Source: Icerya purchasi
Taxonomy: Eukaryota; Arthropoda; Insecta; Hemiptera; Monophlebidae
DNA: 64,000 nt
Direction: 5' to 3'
Assembly (NCBI GenBank): GCA_039619475.1
Contig: CM077115.1
Location: forward strand, 300,887,756 to 300,951,755
The notes under the pieces: generated by a model
Database searches by the model: none
What the model was told of the DNA's origin: nothing
The model's input: only the letters and a program-made list of their open reading frames with translations
Shown here: positions 43,216-55,439 of the stretch, piece by piece
Position numbering within the stretch: the stretch's first letter is position 1
Layout: each line of letters begins with the position of its first letter
Translations under genes and position numbers: made by a program

Positions 43216-45341
43216 CAGTGGCGGCTCGTGAGTAACAGAAGTGGAGGTTCACAATTAAATATATTAAATATTACACAAATATTTATTGAAAAAAATTTAT
43301 CAAAAAATCTATATATGCATATATGTATGTATGTATGTGTCTGTGTTTGTGTACGCATAATATTAATAATTTTCAGTTAAAAGTCTTGTAAACTAAATCT
43401 ATTCTTCTATCTTTCTTTAAAGAAAAAAAATCTATAACAGTTTCATGAAAGTTAGGAATATTGTGGAACATTTGTTTTTCAATTGATAACATAGCTAAAG
43501 CATTTAGCCTGTCTTCACACAGTGTGCTACATAAAAATGTTTTAATTCGTTTTAATGTCGAAAAACTCAGTGAGAATATAATTAGCACGTTTTATCCTGA
43601 AGTAAAATTACAATTTTAGATAGAAACTACGGCACTATTAAAAATATTCGAATGAACATATGCGGTCCATCATTAAAACTAAACTCTGTTCCCAATGATC
43701 GACTGTGTATACATATTGAAAACGTTAGTAGTATTTTTAATAGTGATGTGATTTCTACCAAAAATTTTAATTTTAATTTTAATAATATGAACCGTGAAAA
43801 CTCGTTACATATTTTTATTTAAGTACATTAAAAAGCAAACAAAAGTTAAAATTTTGCAAAATGTTTGTTGTTATTGTTTTTTAAGTCTACATATTTATAT
43901 TTTATCATTATTTTAATTTATCAATTATTACAATTATTTTGAATTTGTTTAAAAAGAAAAACAATTAAATTTTTACGCTAAAATATCCAGCTAACATCTT
44001 GAACAGTATCAGTTTTACATAATGCATGTCTCACGAAAAAGAGTATAATAAAATGACAAATTATAAGATACAGTAGAAATCAATTACAAAAACATTCAAG
44101 GAAGTGAATAATAATCTGATCGTTATATCCCACATTAAATAAAGCATTATAATTTTTTAATGTCCAAAATTTACTACTAATGAACAGTTCGTTACAAAAC
44201 TGACATGAAATATTTTATGGCATAAATTACGCTGAATAAGCAATCATTTATTTATAATTATAACTACACATATTTCTTAGTCAAAAATACAAACATTACA
44301 CTTTCTTCTTTTCTGTACATAAAAGTATGATAATAAAAAAATTTAAATCAGTATAAAGCAAGAGTAAGAGAAAAGAAACATTTTTTATTATAACAAAATG
44401 AGTATAGTAGTCTTTTTCTAACATTTTTTGCAATGGCCTTACCACAGGTTTTCCCATCGATGTTATATTTATAATAAGCGTTTTACATGTCACACTAACA
44501 AAATAAGCAGAACAAAAAATAACGGTGTATCTGTTCTGTTTGTATAAATTTCATTTCTTTATTGAAAAAGATCGAGGATGATGTTTTTGTTAAATTCATC
44601 TGCATAAATCTTTCAAAGCTAAATACTAATTGGTACGCCATTATAACCAATTTTTACTGTATTTCAATATTTGGAAATTATAATGTTGACAGAATCACAA
44701 GTAATTTTAAACACATAACTGTTTTTAAATGTACAATATCGTACTAACTTGTATGTGTATGCAACGCAATAACGCAACCGATATTATAATATAGATGCAG
44801 TAATACACTTTTCTTATAAAATAAAAGTAAAAATAAACATATAAATATACTCCAATCAAACTTTGTTTCCCTCAAAATCCAAATATAGATATAAGTAGTA
44901 AAAAATTGTAAACATATAATTGTTTTATGAAAATTTATCGATTAATTCTGTTTATAATTAAATTCACTTCATTAAAGTATTGCACACCTACAAAATATTA
45001 TCTTGCGAGAATTACCGTTTGGTTCACAATTCGAGTGCGCTCCATCAAGCCTGTGTAACACATGCACTAACACAACATCCTTTTCATCTTTCTGGCACAC
45101 TACTACATTATACTTACATGGTTTTCGATCGCACGTGCTACAAGTAGCCTTCACACTAAAAGAATTCCAGACAAAATTTAATTATTTTTTAAAAATATAA
45201 AATCAATTTATTTTTTACATTAATTTAACTAATAGTGATATGTAAATAGTAAATATAAATAAAAACATTAGATTATACTTTTTTAAAGTTGAATCCAGGG
45301 TGTTCACGTGCGAATGTGAACACATGTACGAGCTGCCACTG
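43216..45341 (-). mobile_element. hAT DNA transposon, 2.1 kb
   Basis: Terminal inverted repeats CAGTGGCGGCTCGT (43216-43229) and ACGAGCTGCCACTG (45328-45341) match at 13 of 14 positions. The 8-bp flanks are ATAGTACC (43208-43215) and GTAGTACC (45342-45349), a hAT-type target-site duplication with one change. The interior keeps only the C-terminal end of a transposase on the minus strand; the rest is AT-rich without a frame. At 2126 bp it is shorter than autonomous hAT elements (usually over 2.5 kb), so it is a decayed or internally deleted copy. It interrupts LINE D, so it is younger than that LINE. Confidence 0.9.
43373..43588 (-). pseudogene. hAT transposase C-terminal dimerisation domain
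   Basis: The 71-codon frame contains LSFSTLKRIKTFLCSTLCED, followed by RLNALAMLSIEKQM and a final VIDFFSLKKDRRIDL. The pattern (ER/L)SFSxLKxIKTxLRSxMxxxRLxxLAxLxI is the hAT dimerisation region at the end of the transposase. Nothing upstream could be joined to it; the RNase H-like catalytic core is missing or unrecognisable. Confidence 0.8.
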
Positions 45342-46070
45342 GTAGTACCATTACTTTAGTTTTTGATACATTAATTCTTAGATTTTTATCATGTGCCTAT
45401 TTATTTATTGTGATTAGATCTTTTTGCATTTTCATTTCTGCCTCCTTGATATCTTTATGTGCTGTAACTATTGCTATATCATCCGCAAACGAGTATATAT
45501 CGCTGTATTTTAATTCCTTGTATAAACCGTTTATATATATAATAAACAGTATTGGCGCTAAGTTACTAGCTTGCGGAACTCTCACATTCAACTCCTCTTT
45601 TTCACTTCGTGCATTTAATATATTTACACATGTTTTCCTTTGGTTTAGGTAATTTTCGAACCATTTTTTAATTCCTATCTCCTCTAATTTATTTATAAGT
45701 ATTTTATGGTCAATCGTCTCGAATGCTCTAGTTAAATCTATGAATGTTATTAGTACTTTCTTCCCTTGTTCAAAATTTACCCTAATTTTTTCTATAAACT
45801 CACCGAGCGCTTTCGATGTTGATTTTCCTTTTTGAAACCCGAATTGTGTTCTATCAATTATCTAATTTTCCTGTAAATATTTCGTTAAACTATTTGCTAC
45901 ATACTTTTCTAAGATTGTTGCAATTACATTACTTACTGCAATTGGTCTATAATTTTCATATTCACTGTGTTTGCCTTTTTTATATATTGGCCGCGTTTTT
46001 GATATCTTTAGTCCATCTGGTATTCTTAAATACGATGATGTCTTTTGCTGGTCATAAAACACTTTCCACT
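45342..46070 (-). pseudogene. CR1-like LINE D, polymerase half
   Basis: Minus-strand reverse transcriptase, easily followed through frameshifts: PDGLKISKTRPIYKKGKHSE and YENYRPIAVSNVIATILEKY (46020-45890), QFGFQKGKSTSKAL, LITFIDLTRAFETIDHKILI (near 45720), GVPQGS-like RVPQASNLAPILFIIYING (near 45560) and YSFADDIAIVTAH (near 45490, catalytic FADD). The FIDLxxAFDTIDHxIL block fits the CR1/Jockey superfamily. The 5' end is cut at about 46070; no endonuclease. The closely similar sequence at 63.04-64 kb is probably the same family. Confidence 0.8.
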
Positions 46071-46079
46071 AGAGCGCCG

Positions 46080-47015
46080 ACAATCTCACACTGTTTGCTT
46101 TTACAGCCGCTAACTTAAACTGGGATTCCAATTTAAAGAATCAAAATTTTGGATTGTAAATACTTGATAAGCTAGGGGAACTACTTATTCTTGCAAACGA
46201 GTCATGGCGCAGAGCCTGCTTCATCCATTGAAGATAGCTTGTTGACATTATATGTTACAATACATTTACTGGCGAGGACTTAAGAAGAATAGTATGTTTA
46301 CAAAATGAACACTAATTGTATTAACACAAAATAACTAGAAAGTAACCAATTTTTATTACAATTTATACAAGTATACCAGTACAGCGACTTACTACACAAC
46401 ATGGTTACATAATTTTATAAGAAGATCGATTTCGACATAAATTTATAAGATTAACTAGCTCAATTGTAATAAGGTAGAACAAAATGAACACATTATTGAA
46501 ATCCGCACGGATATTGTTTTTATAAAATGACATGCTATAAAAAGCAACATAAAAAAATCGATAATCATTAACATCACATGTTTGACATTTTTATCACCTA
46601 CTTACTGCATAGTAATGGAATAAAAGCGATATATTTATTCACTAACTAACTACTATATTGGCAATTGTCAATCGATTTTCTATTTTATTATGTCATAATA
46701 ATATTCCTATAAATCTAGGTCGCAGCAGCAGAAATTTACAATGAAAATACAATGGTATGCAATTTGATCTTAAAAGTATTAACTTTTAATGAACATATAA
46801 ATACTAAACGTAGTTTCAAAGTAAAACATTTTTGTTAGTGTATTATGTTGTCTTTGTGAATATTTCAGAATGGGTATAATTCTTTTTTTGATATATTAAT
46901 TGTATTTAATGAATTTGTAGTTGGTATAGTTGTGTTTGCTATTGTATCCATTCTGTCGACAACTTTGGTGGTAATATATAATTTTCAGGTTTATAGTATA
47001 ATCTTAAATTTTATC
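46080..47015. other. No gene recognised
   Basis: AT-rich spacer without a frame over 60 codons or a recognisable repeat. Confidence 0.4.
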
Positions 47016-47019
47016 TGAT

Positions 47020-47950
47020 GTGGACTGATCTGATACAGTTTCTTCCACAGTTGGACGCATTTGATCGATACGATGTTTCCAGTTTATACGATAATTTAAT
47101 TTATTAGATATGTAATGATTTCTGGCTTTTCTATAGTTCTTCCGAGAAAAAAAAAAATTCTGTACCTCTGGTTACTCTTTGATGGTTTTTTTCTGTTTAC
47201 GATTTTGTTGGTTTTTGACTTTGTCGTGTCCTTCCTGGATTTTAGGCTCTCACTGATCATGTTTTATTTCGATTCTAAATATTAAGCTGTCTGCGTATAT
47301 TGGTATACAGATGTGTATTACGCGGTATTGTTGTTTTATTGGCATACGTATATATGCTACTATTTTAATATGCATAATGCTGAATTTATTATTATTGTTA
47401 GTTACGAAATAAGTTAAGTAGTTGTAATTTGATATCTATTATAATAAACGTTGATAAGAGTGTTGGGCACTCACACAACGGGCATATTTTCCCTGTGAGA
47501 CCCACAACTTATTTTGAAAAAAAAAAAAAAAAATTTATATCGCAAATATGGTCCTAACAGACACAATACTGATATTTTCAAAATGGTTAGCGTCTTTGTA
47601 TTTATAATTTCTGTTGATTAAAAATCTATTATAGAACGAATATCACAGCCAAACGTTAATTTTGCTGATGATTCAAAAGTATCAATGTGTGCTATTTTTC
47701 TGTTTTGTTAAATTAGCCAGTGCTAGATTATGCAGATACTTATTTTGAATCATTTTCTTAAGAATGTTTCTTAAGAAAAGCTAAATAGATCTTTCAATTT
47801 GATTATTTATGATAAAGTGGGGTGAAAATTTATACTATATTTTGTTTAGTGAAACGATCAAATTTCACAGATGTAAATTTTTTACTATTGTCTGTAAGCA
47901 TAACTTTAAGTAGGCTAAAAGTTGCAAAAAAAACGAAATTTTTACTGTAG
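47020..47950 (-). pseudogene. Ty3/Gypsy integrase relic, split by a LINE tail
   Basis: On the minus strand 47940-47780 reads LTDNSKKFTSVKFDRFTK and then FTPLYHK, the LxTDNGxQFTSxxF...TxPYHP core of a retroviral-type integrase, with one catalytic Asp visible. Broken frames to 47540 continue into the region where a typical Gypsy integrase has its RxLRTxxDLL block. After the inserted LINE tail (about 47310-47533) the C-terminal part resumes at 47250-47020, with DKVKNQQNRKQKK and WKHRIDQMRPT (WKRHxDQxRP in Gypsy). No LTRs, reverse transcriptase or protease found. Many stops. Confidence 0.6.
47310..47533 (+). mobile_element. LINE 3' end with the GTGTTGGGCACTCAC motif, plus strand
   Basis: AATAAACGTTGATAAGAG, GTGTTGGGCACTCACACAAC and GGGCATATTTTCCCTGTGAG, followed by ACCCACAACTTATTTTG and 16 A (47518-47533). 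It matches the minus-strand copy at 26090-26215 throughout and defines the tail of this family. The left boundary is approximate. It separates two parts of a Gypsy integrase relic, so it inserted there later. Confidence 0.65.
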
Positions 47951-47959
47951 TACCTGGTA

Positions 47960-49325
47960 TAATCTCTCTTTCCTTATTTCTTTGTTCCATCATTCGTTTC
48001 AAATTTGATTACCGTTTACTTTTTTTATGGTTGTGCTTTTAAGTCTCATCTCTTTAAATTAGATGCAATCAAAAATTCTTGCCTCTTCATGTTTGCCTTA
48101 CTGCTTCTAAATCCTTTTTAATTTTAGCAGTTATTGCTGAATCTAATTCGCCACCCTTTCTGTCCGCAGATCTTATTCGTGCTATTCTTTTCCCGCTAAA
48201 CTTCTTTATCCATTCCTAGTTTTTCATTTCTATAAACTGGCGTTTTAGGAAAATCCCCCTTTTTTATTTCTTACCTCTCTTCGGTTTAGTTAGATTTGCC
48301 TTTACACAATTTTCTTTAACGACCTTCCTTGTTTCTCTTTAATTTCGCTGAACTCTGCCATTCTTCTAAAATGTTTATTATACCTACGCTCTCAAAATTT
48401 CTTCCGCAAGCCCTAATTACACAGGAAATTCTGCATTACCATCAATTCTCAATTTCTGTCTCATGTCATGTTTACTGATGGTTCGAAGAGGTTGTCGGCG
48501 CCGGTGCCTCTTTTAACTTCTCGGAATTTTTTCGTCTCACTTTTTTCTACTCAATACTCACGTTCTGTTATTTTCATTTTTTCCAATTACCTTTGCTCTA
48601 AATTTTTTTTTCATTATACCTGACTCCACGACCGTCCTTCAAGCCGTCTGTTCATCCATATCTAATCATTCCTGTAATTTTGTTATTCTCCATATACGTT
48701 TACTTATCCACGTTCTTTCTTCTCTCCATTCCATTCCAGTTGATTTACTATAGATTTATAGCCGTTCGGACATTTTTGGTAGTGAAGCGACTGATTTTTT
48801 GGTACTTGGGTTGCTGCTTTTTCCTTTCTTAAGAAAAATTACATACTCTGATCTCCTTCCCTTATGTAAACGTTTTCATCTCAGTATTTACGCTCATTTA
48901 TTTATTTTTTTTTTTATAATTGTATTCATTTCATCTATTTCCTCAACCCAGTCTTACTGCTAATCCGTGGTTCCTTTTGTTTCCTTCTCTTCGTCGTTCT
49001 GTTGTTGTCTCCAGACGTACTCTATTATCTCCCTCCTGTTTTCGTTTTTCGTTTGTTTACTTTCCGTATTATCCTCTCCATTCAAACAAAGTGCATGCTT
49101 ACGATGCTAATCACGTGTTTATCAAGTGTTAATCTCATTCTGTTGAACGTTCAACTTTGCATTTCAACTTGCTGCGACTTTCTACCTAGACTGCGCCTCT
49201 TATGTCCTATCTCTACCGTCTCCGCATCCTTACTAATAATATCTGATCGTTTCAAGATACGATCGATTCTTTCCTTTTTTAATTTTTTTCTAAGTAAAAG
49301 TCCCTGGTTGACGAGCCCAAAAAGA
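47960..49325 (+). mobile_element. LINE family B, 3' part
   Basis: Heavily frameshifted plus-strand copy from the polymerase thumb (FKFDYRLLFYG-like near 48000 and LSVRRSY-like near 48160) through RNase H (FTDGSK at 48471; IPDSTTVLQAV near 48610; NFVILHIRLLIHVLSSLHS near 48700) to the C-terminal knuckle (YDANHVFIK near 49110). It ends with AAAAGTCCCTGGTTGACGAG then CCCAAAAAG. Residues align block for block with the LINE B copy at 13.3-17.5 kb and with 59.3 and 60.5-61.1 kb. Target-site duplications not found. Confidence 0.7.
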
Positions 49326-49339
49326 AATTTTTTAAAAAA

Positions 49340-50430
49340 TCGAAAATAATCGTTGGAAAAAATGCGCAATTACCTTCGCTATGTAGAAGTGTGCACGTAG
49401 GAATAATTATATAAGTTTTTTTACTTGTTACAGCATGAGGATTTGTGCACAAAGTAATTAATAATTAATAAAATATAAAGATTTATATTTATTAGTTATT
49501 ACTAATTTTTACAAAAAGTAGCGAATAAATAATGAACGAATAGTAATAACACAAAACAATATTAATACAAACGCCAGCCAATAAAATTCAAGCCATTATT
49601 GTTTGTAAACATAATTGTTGAGTAAATAACGAAATGAGTCATCATTTGCCGTATTGCTGATTGCTTTGTGATTTGCGCAGAAATTTTTAATTATATCACA
49701 CATAATTCTTTGAGGATTTCATTAAGAGAAATTTTCGTTATGTGCAAAAAAATTATTTTTTCGTCACAAATTCTTCCGAAATAATTTTTATAAGCGAACT
49801 AAATTAAAGTTATTTAAATAGATTTTGTGATATTTATTCGTTACACTTTCTTTGTGAAATTGTTTTGCTGACGAACAAAATTTTACATTGTACCCAGTTG
49901 ATGTGTCAACTTTAAAAAGCATCTTAAATTTGAATATCACTTTGGATCAGTTTTAAAAGTTGGATAGCTACGAAAGCTAATAGTGAATGTTTCGCGTTAA
50001 TTTTCTAATAACTAGTAAATTAACACCATTATCCCTAGCAGAAACGAAGGTTTATTTAATTCGGTAATAACTAGAGGTTAATTTTAATTGACATATTTAT
50101 TTCTACTTTCAAATTTCAATTTTATTTTGTTCAATTACTTGGTTAAGATGAATATGATATAACGGTCGAAATCCTATCAATACAATCAATTTAAACCGAA
50201 AGCTAAAATCGTAGAGTTTCACAATGAGACATTTTATAATTACATAATTAATCTGGCATCCCTAAAAATAACTGATTAAAATTTGCGGAAAGCTATGAGA
50301 AGTTTAAAGAATAATACTACTCAATGTCTCCAGTGATAATGCATAGATGCGCGGTCATGTAGAAAAGATACCGATTTACTAGCTAAATTACTTGTCCAGT
50401 CTATTCCACGCAAGGAAGGGTAGTATATTC
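49340..50430. other. No gene recognised
   Basis: AT-rich spacer; no frame over 60 codons and no structure that I can name. Confidence 0.4.
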
Positions 50431-51720
50431 GATAATGACGAAAAATACGCAACAGTTACCTATGAACATCATTTCAAATGTCTCTCCTTTTAAAATCAGT
50501 TTCCCACATGGAAATATGTATATACCAAAGAAACATCCATTGATATTTAATAGCTGCAAAAATATTTTAAAAAATCTACCAGAGAAAGCTGAAATTCTAA
50601 TAACGCATATGTATTTAACGCAGTCCTCCAGAAACTTTCCAGTCTAATGGAAATTTGCAACCATCGTCATGATACATAAACCAGATAAAACAATACAAGA
50701 AGGAACTTTGTACAAACCTACCCGTCAATTATTTCGGAAAAAAGTTTGATAACTTTTTATTATAAAAAGTCTAAAGACTGTTTTCGGTGAAGAAAATGAA
50801 GTAATCCCAAACTACCAGTTTGGGGTTTTAGGAGTTGATGATGTAAACTGCTGTTTTGAAGAAAAGATTATTCGGCCGTGGTTTTGGAAATTAAAAAGAC
50901 TTCGATAACTGGCCTACTACGCAAAATTAAAAGCAAATTTCCCTATTAGGTCTACGTGCTATTTAAGTCGTATTTCAGAGATCGATATTTCGATTTCCAA
51001 GTAAACGTGAATGGTGCCTTCCCCCGTGTACACGCTATTCGTCTTCCGGAGTACCACAGATTAACAAATTATACCAGATTTACGCTTCAGACTTTCCAGT
51101 GTCAATGACGACACCAGTACAGCTGTGTTTGCTGACGGCATAGCTACATTATTCGCTAATCGTGATTTAAATGTAGTAACCGATCGATTATCACCTAAGA
51201 CGTTTAAAACACGGATTCGGGATAAAAATTAAGGTTTACCAATCAAAGTCGAGTCACATCTTGTTCACTTTGAATAAAGCTGATTCCGTTTAATGAATGG
51301 TCAAATGATAGTAACTTCGCAGAAAGTAAGAATATTTAGGTTCACACTTGGATCAGCGACTCACATGGAAAGACCGTATGCGTCGTAAAACGTAAATAAT
51401 AAAACATCGAAGAATGGTTTAATAATCAAACATCCAAGCTGTCGTTAAAGAATAAAGTTTTTTATTCTAACCATACTGCAACCAGTATGGATTTAAAATT
51501 TGGGGAACAGCAAGTAATTCGGCGATCAGTATTATTCGGTGGTTTTAGAATGTTACGAAATACGGTATCAGTGTCTTGTACGTTTAACGATGACGTCTGC
51601 GCAGTGATTTACGTATACAAACGATGATAGAAACTATAAGAAGTTTAAGTGGGAAATGTGTACGGCGATGATGCGTTAATTTCGGTAATTTGTTAGTTAC
51701 TCGCATGCGTTTTAAAAAGT
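50431..51720 (+). pseudogene. Jockey-clade LINE polymerase remnant
   Basis: Plus-strand blocks in order, across stops: LPEKAEILITHMYLTQSSRN and WKFATIVMIHKPDK (50570-50690), NYQFGVLG (50810), WKLKRLR and YLSRISEIDI, then a degraded VPxGxxLSP block near 51000, DTSTAVFADGIATLFANRDL (51110-51170, catalytic FADD changed to FADG), and HMERPYA near 51360 with KIFFILTILQPVWI-like sequence near 51470. The HKPxKxxxxxxSYRPISLL and ATFADDTAILS patterns belong to Jockey. The loss of the second catalytic Asp and numerous stops make it dead. The gag relic at 35.7 kb is of the same clade but not linked. Confidence 0.7.
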
Positions 51721-53080
51721 TTTAAAAGATTTAATTAAATTCAGTTACAGCATAGATCATTAACGATTAAAATCAGTTGTACATCCTTATAAATCACCAG
51801 TAGGTCCGTGTCTTCCTATTTATTACCCGCACTGCTACTCATTGCCTCTTCAGACAGATAGAAAAAAGGCAAGAAAACAATCATCGTTGTAATCATATTT
51901 ATAGCCTATATATAAATTGTCCTTCACTAAATTGCATCCCCTTAGATACAGAACTTCTTTTCCAAAGTCTTCTATTATTATTATTTTTTTTTTTTTCCTG
52001 GTATTACACTAATACCTAGAAAAACGTATTTTTGTTTGATTTCTTCAAGTTCTCTATGTTCTCATAGATCATTCGTACAGCTGCAAAATGGTGTATCAAA
52101 AATATCTATATTTTAAAAAAAAAATTACATTCCATTTGTTCAAAAAAGTATCAATATAAGGGCTATGCAAAAATGTAACATCCTCTAAGAGCACGGTGCA
52201 CATATATATTTTTATTACAATTCTGCTCTCCATTGCTATCGGAAAACATGGTCGGTCGTCCGTAAGTTGTATTTTGAAATAATGAGCATGAAGATGCTTC
52301 GAAGATTCCGTTTTGGCAATACTGTCGAGCCATATGTTGTTAATAGAGTTTCTTGCAGCGGTATTATTTGCATTTAGATTTTACAGTTCTAATTCGTAAG
52401 AAATCACTTTACCGCCACGGGAGGCACAAAATCGAATGGCCTTAAAGTTAAATTCCAATAAAAATCAATGAACTGCACTTTCATTCGGTAAATAAATCGA
52501 CTATTTGGCGACGACAAAATGAGAATCTATTAGAATAAACCGGATGATCAAAAAATAGCCAAACTAACGAAAACTTTTTAAAGTAATCCGAAAAGTTAAA
52601 CTTTAATCATTTATTTTTACGAGTAAGCACAATAGTTAAACGTGTAAAGTCCTTTTCAAGGCTATTTCAAAGTTACGATGAGAGGATACACAACAAATGA
52701 AAAAAGGATCGATTGGCAATAGACTAATAACAAATCAAAGACAAAAAAAGCAGTAGTGAAGAGAAATAAGAAACCAAATTTTGCGAAAAATAAAACAAAA
52801 ACGACATTCATTAGATCCGAGAAAACAATTGTGTCAAAGAAGAAGGGAATACTTCAATTATACGAGAAAAGCGAACGGACAGCAGATTGCTTTAAAAGTA
52901 GATTTCGCCACATTGCAGTATCCAGTGAAAACGAAGCAGTCGATAATGTGTTACAAGAACTGAAAGAAGTAGAATAATAAATTTGAAGCAAAATTAGAAT
53001 GATTTTTTGTCGATTGCTGGAGAACAGATTTTCACGGAGTGCAGTGAACACTTCTAACAACTCAGCTTGAAGATTGATGC
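51721..53080. other. No gene recognised
   Basis: AT-rich sequence. A Lys/Glu-rich frame at 52756-52977 (73 codons) has no family motif; overlapping frames on both strands argue against a gene. Confidence 0.35.
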
Positions 53081-53083
53081 ATC

Positions 53084-53201
<118 letters not shown>

Positions 53202-53300
53202 TGTTGTTGTTGTGGATTATTAGAGTAAAATTGCCCATTGTGCATTTAATTACAACGAAATTTCGCGAGAGATCGACACACTGTAGATTTATCAACAGCA

Positions 53301-53545
53301 AAAGTAAAGTAAGCCCCATACCCTTATGAAGTTAAACTTTCCATAATGTTACTTAAGGTTTTAATGGATCTAAGGAGAATATTGCAGTCAGTTCCTTTCT
53401 ATTTGGAATCCGCCTTTACTTTCCCAGATTTCTCTGATATAACCAATATTCAATTTCAGATTAGGTCTGAAAGCGATTAATCTCGAACCCGCGTCCTTTG
53501 ATCTAGTGGCCAAGCACCTTAACCACTAGGCTACCGCGCTATCAT
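53301..53545 (-). mobile_element. tRNA-derived SINE, copy 1
   Basis: On the minus strand the 5' end reads GCGCGGTAGCCTAGTGG, then TTAAGGTGCTTGG. TAGCCTAGTGG (53533-53523) fits the RNA polymerase III A box (TRGCNNAGYGG) and GGTTCGAGATT (53489-53479) the B box (GGTTCGANTCC) at 9 of 11 positions, spaced as in a tRNA. A tRNA-unrelated body follows (CAGAGAAATCTGGGAAAGTA; AAGGAACTGACTGCAATATT) and ends in CTTACTTTACTTTT. The copy at 62474-62745 shares both body and end. tRNA-like heads with a common body define a SINE family; a true tRNA is excluded because the acceptor stem and 3' half are missing. Confidence 0.75.
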
Positions 53546-53549
53546 TATT

Positions 53550-54555
53550 AACAATATAGCCTGTAAATAATTAATACACAAACTGGTATTCTCGGTTGCC
53601 TATTGTTATTGCGGGGTATTTTCTAAAGTAACGCGCTATTTGCCTAGCCGTATCGCCAGCTACCGAATTTCTTTCCTGTGAAACATTAACTTTTCATGTG
53701 AAATTATCGACCATCGATACGATTTTTATAGAACGTGTTCTAAATCGAATTAGTGATGTACAAGAGCAATTTTATTAAATACAGTCGGTATAAATTGATC
53801 AATAATTTCTCTCTTTTTTTTTACTATAATCGATGTCTATGTTCCTTTTTGTTTTTTGTATCTTTAAATTGTTTGTGAAATACAGAAGAGCAACAAAAGT
53901 GAAATTGTATAGTATAAAATATAACGTACAGAAATCAAATTTACGAAATTAATTTAACAATTAGCATTAATGTACAGAAATTTTGTTACTTGAACGCTAC
54001 TAAATACTGTGAAATACTGAAGCAGAAAAATATGGGAATAAAAGTTTTTCATTCTTTTTCATGATTTCAGTCTATTCTTTCTTTCAGGCCTCAGGGGAAC
54101 AGATAAAGATAACAAAATATTTATAATGTTTTTTATTCTTACATCACATGTGAACTAGGAGCAGAGCAAACCGAAACGTTACATCTTTCTATTTATCTCA
54201 TTTGTTGCCATTGTCATGCGCTCCAGTGAGAAATAATTTGAGTACTACGTTTGTTCCATGATCTTCAGCGCTCAGAATTGACATTTTTTTCTTTTCCGGA
54301 TAAATCTACTTCCGTGTTTGGCAATGCAATCGTCAATTCGGTACTTTCGATGCAGCGCTAAAACTTTGCTAAAGATTAAGGTTTTAATAGCGACTAAACA
54401 ACGACTAATTGTAGTTTTCTTCTAAAGGTACATTATACTTTTTTTTTATCGAAATAACGTTTTTTCTTCTCTTCTGTCTGCTACCATCATGATTCGTCAA
54501 TCGCGCGACCTTTCTTTATGCTGGCTGGCTGTTGTTTCGGAATTATTAAGTATTA
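53550..54555. other. No gene recognised
   Basis: AT-rich spacer without coding signal. Confidence 0.4.
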
Positions 54556-54559
54556 CTGC

Positions 54560-55437
54560 CTCCATCACTAATAGTCACGGATCACAACAAAGCTATAAAA
54601 GTTCTCAGAGTCATTGATATTCCTTACAGGCGTTATGTATGCTGGAAAACCGAAAATGCAGTAACCTCCGATAATATCAAACTACTCTATCTGAAACCAA
54701 AAGAACAGTCGGGTGACGTTCACTTGGGTCTCTGAACACATCGAGGTGCCTGGTAATGAGAAGGTCGATATGGAAGCACGCTCGGCGTTGTTCTCGACAA
54801 TGCCAGAGAGGACGCGGACCTACCATTCTCGATGATGCATATTTTTCTAGGGAAGTGCTAGAACCAGTGAAAAACAGAATATGGGCAGCTACCACAACAT
54901 TCTTAACAAAACATTAAGCTCACAGTCGAACCATGGTGCTCACCGGAGGAAATATTCCGGCACGATTTTAGGATTCTTAGCCAGCTGCGAATCTGCCACG
55001 TCACTGTCTCGCACAGCTATATAATTACCAAATCTTCGCCTCCGATTCTTTTGCAGTCATACCGGCATACGGACTCCCGTGAACATGAAGTGTTTGCTTC
55101 GAAACGCGTCGGGGATATAAACATTATACATTTAATTGTTTAATGAAGTGTTAAACAATTTATTTTGCCCTGAATATATTTAACAATGTTGTGTCTTAAT
55201 AATAAATACAGTAATACCGACAGTTCCACACATATTTTTCACGTGCCCCAAGTTCACCAGGTTCCGGACGCAACATGGCCTACCCAGTAACATACAAGAT
55301 TGCCCGGCAAATACTACAGCTAACGTCACGAGGGTTACAGCCTTTGTTAGAACGAGCGGTCTGACCCAACATATATAAGTTTTACCTTCGTATAAATGAC
55401 CTTAGTAGTTACAAACGGAGCATATAAAAAAAGGTGA
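54560..55437 (+). pseudogene. I-clade LINE, RNase H and 3' end, same family as the intact element
   Basis: Plus-strand relic: FTWVSEHIEVPGNEKVDMEA (near 54715) is the last RNase H block, aligning with FLWVPAHTQIPGNERANLEA of the intact ORF2 and keeping the catalytic Asp that the intact copy has lost. The tail then follows, with traces of the linker and FFTCPKFTRFRT (near 55230), the second half of the Cys/His knuckle. The 3' untranslated region ATGACCTTAGTAGTTACAAA, then CGGAGCATATAAAAAAA, matches that of the intact LINE (ATAACCTTAGTAGTTAAAAA CGG). Damaged by frameshifts and stops. Confidence 0.75.
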
Positions 55438-55439
55438 GA

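Noticed and set aside
44972..45154. Cys-rich minus-strand frame as a zinc finger of the hAT transposase
   Set aside because: It has CxxC and further Cys but no spacing that I can match to a BED or other known finger, and there is no continuous frame to the transposase C-terminus.
52756..52977. Lys-rich 73-codon frame as a small gene
   Set aside because: Open frames overlap on three tracks, no motif, no conserved neighbour.
53460..53545. A functional tRNA gene
   Set aside because: A and B boxes are present, but there is no acceptor stem pairing or 3' tRNA half; body and a second copy show it is a SINE.
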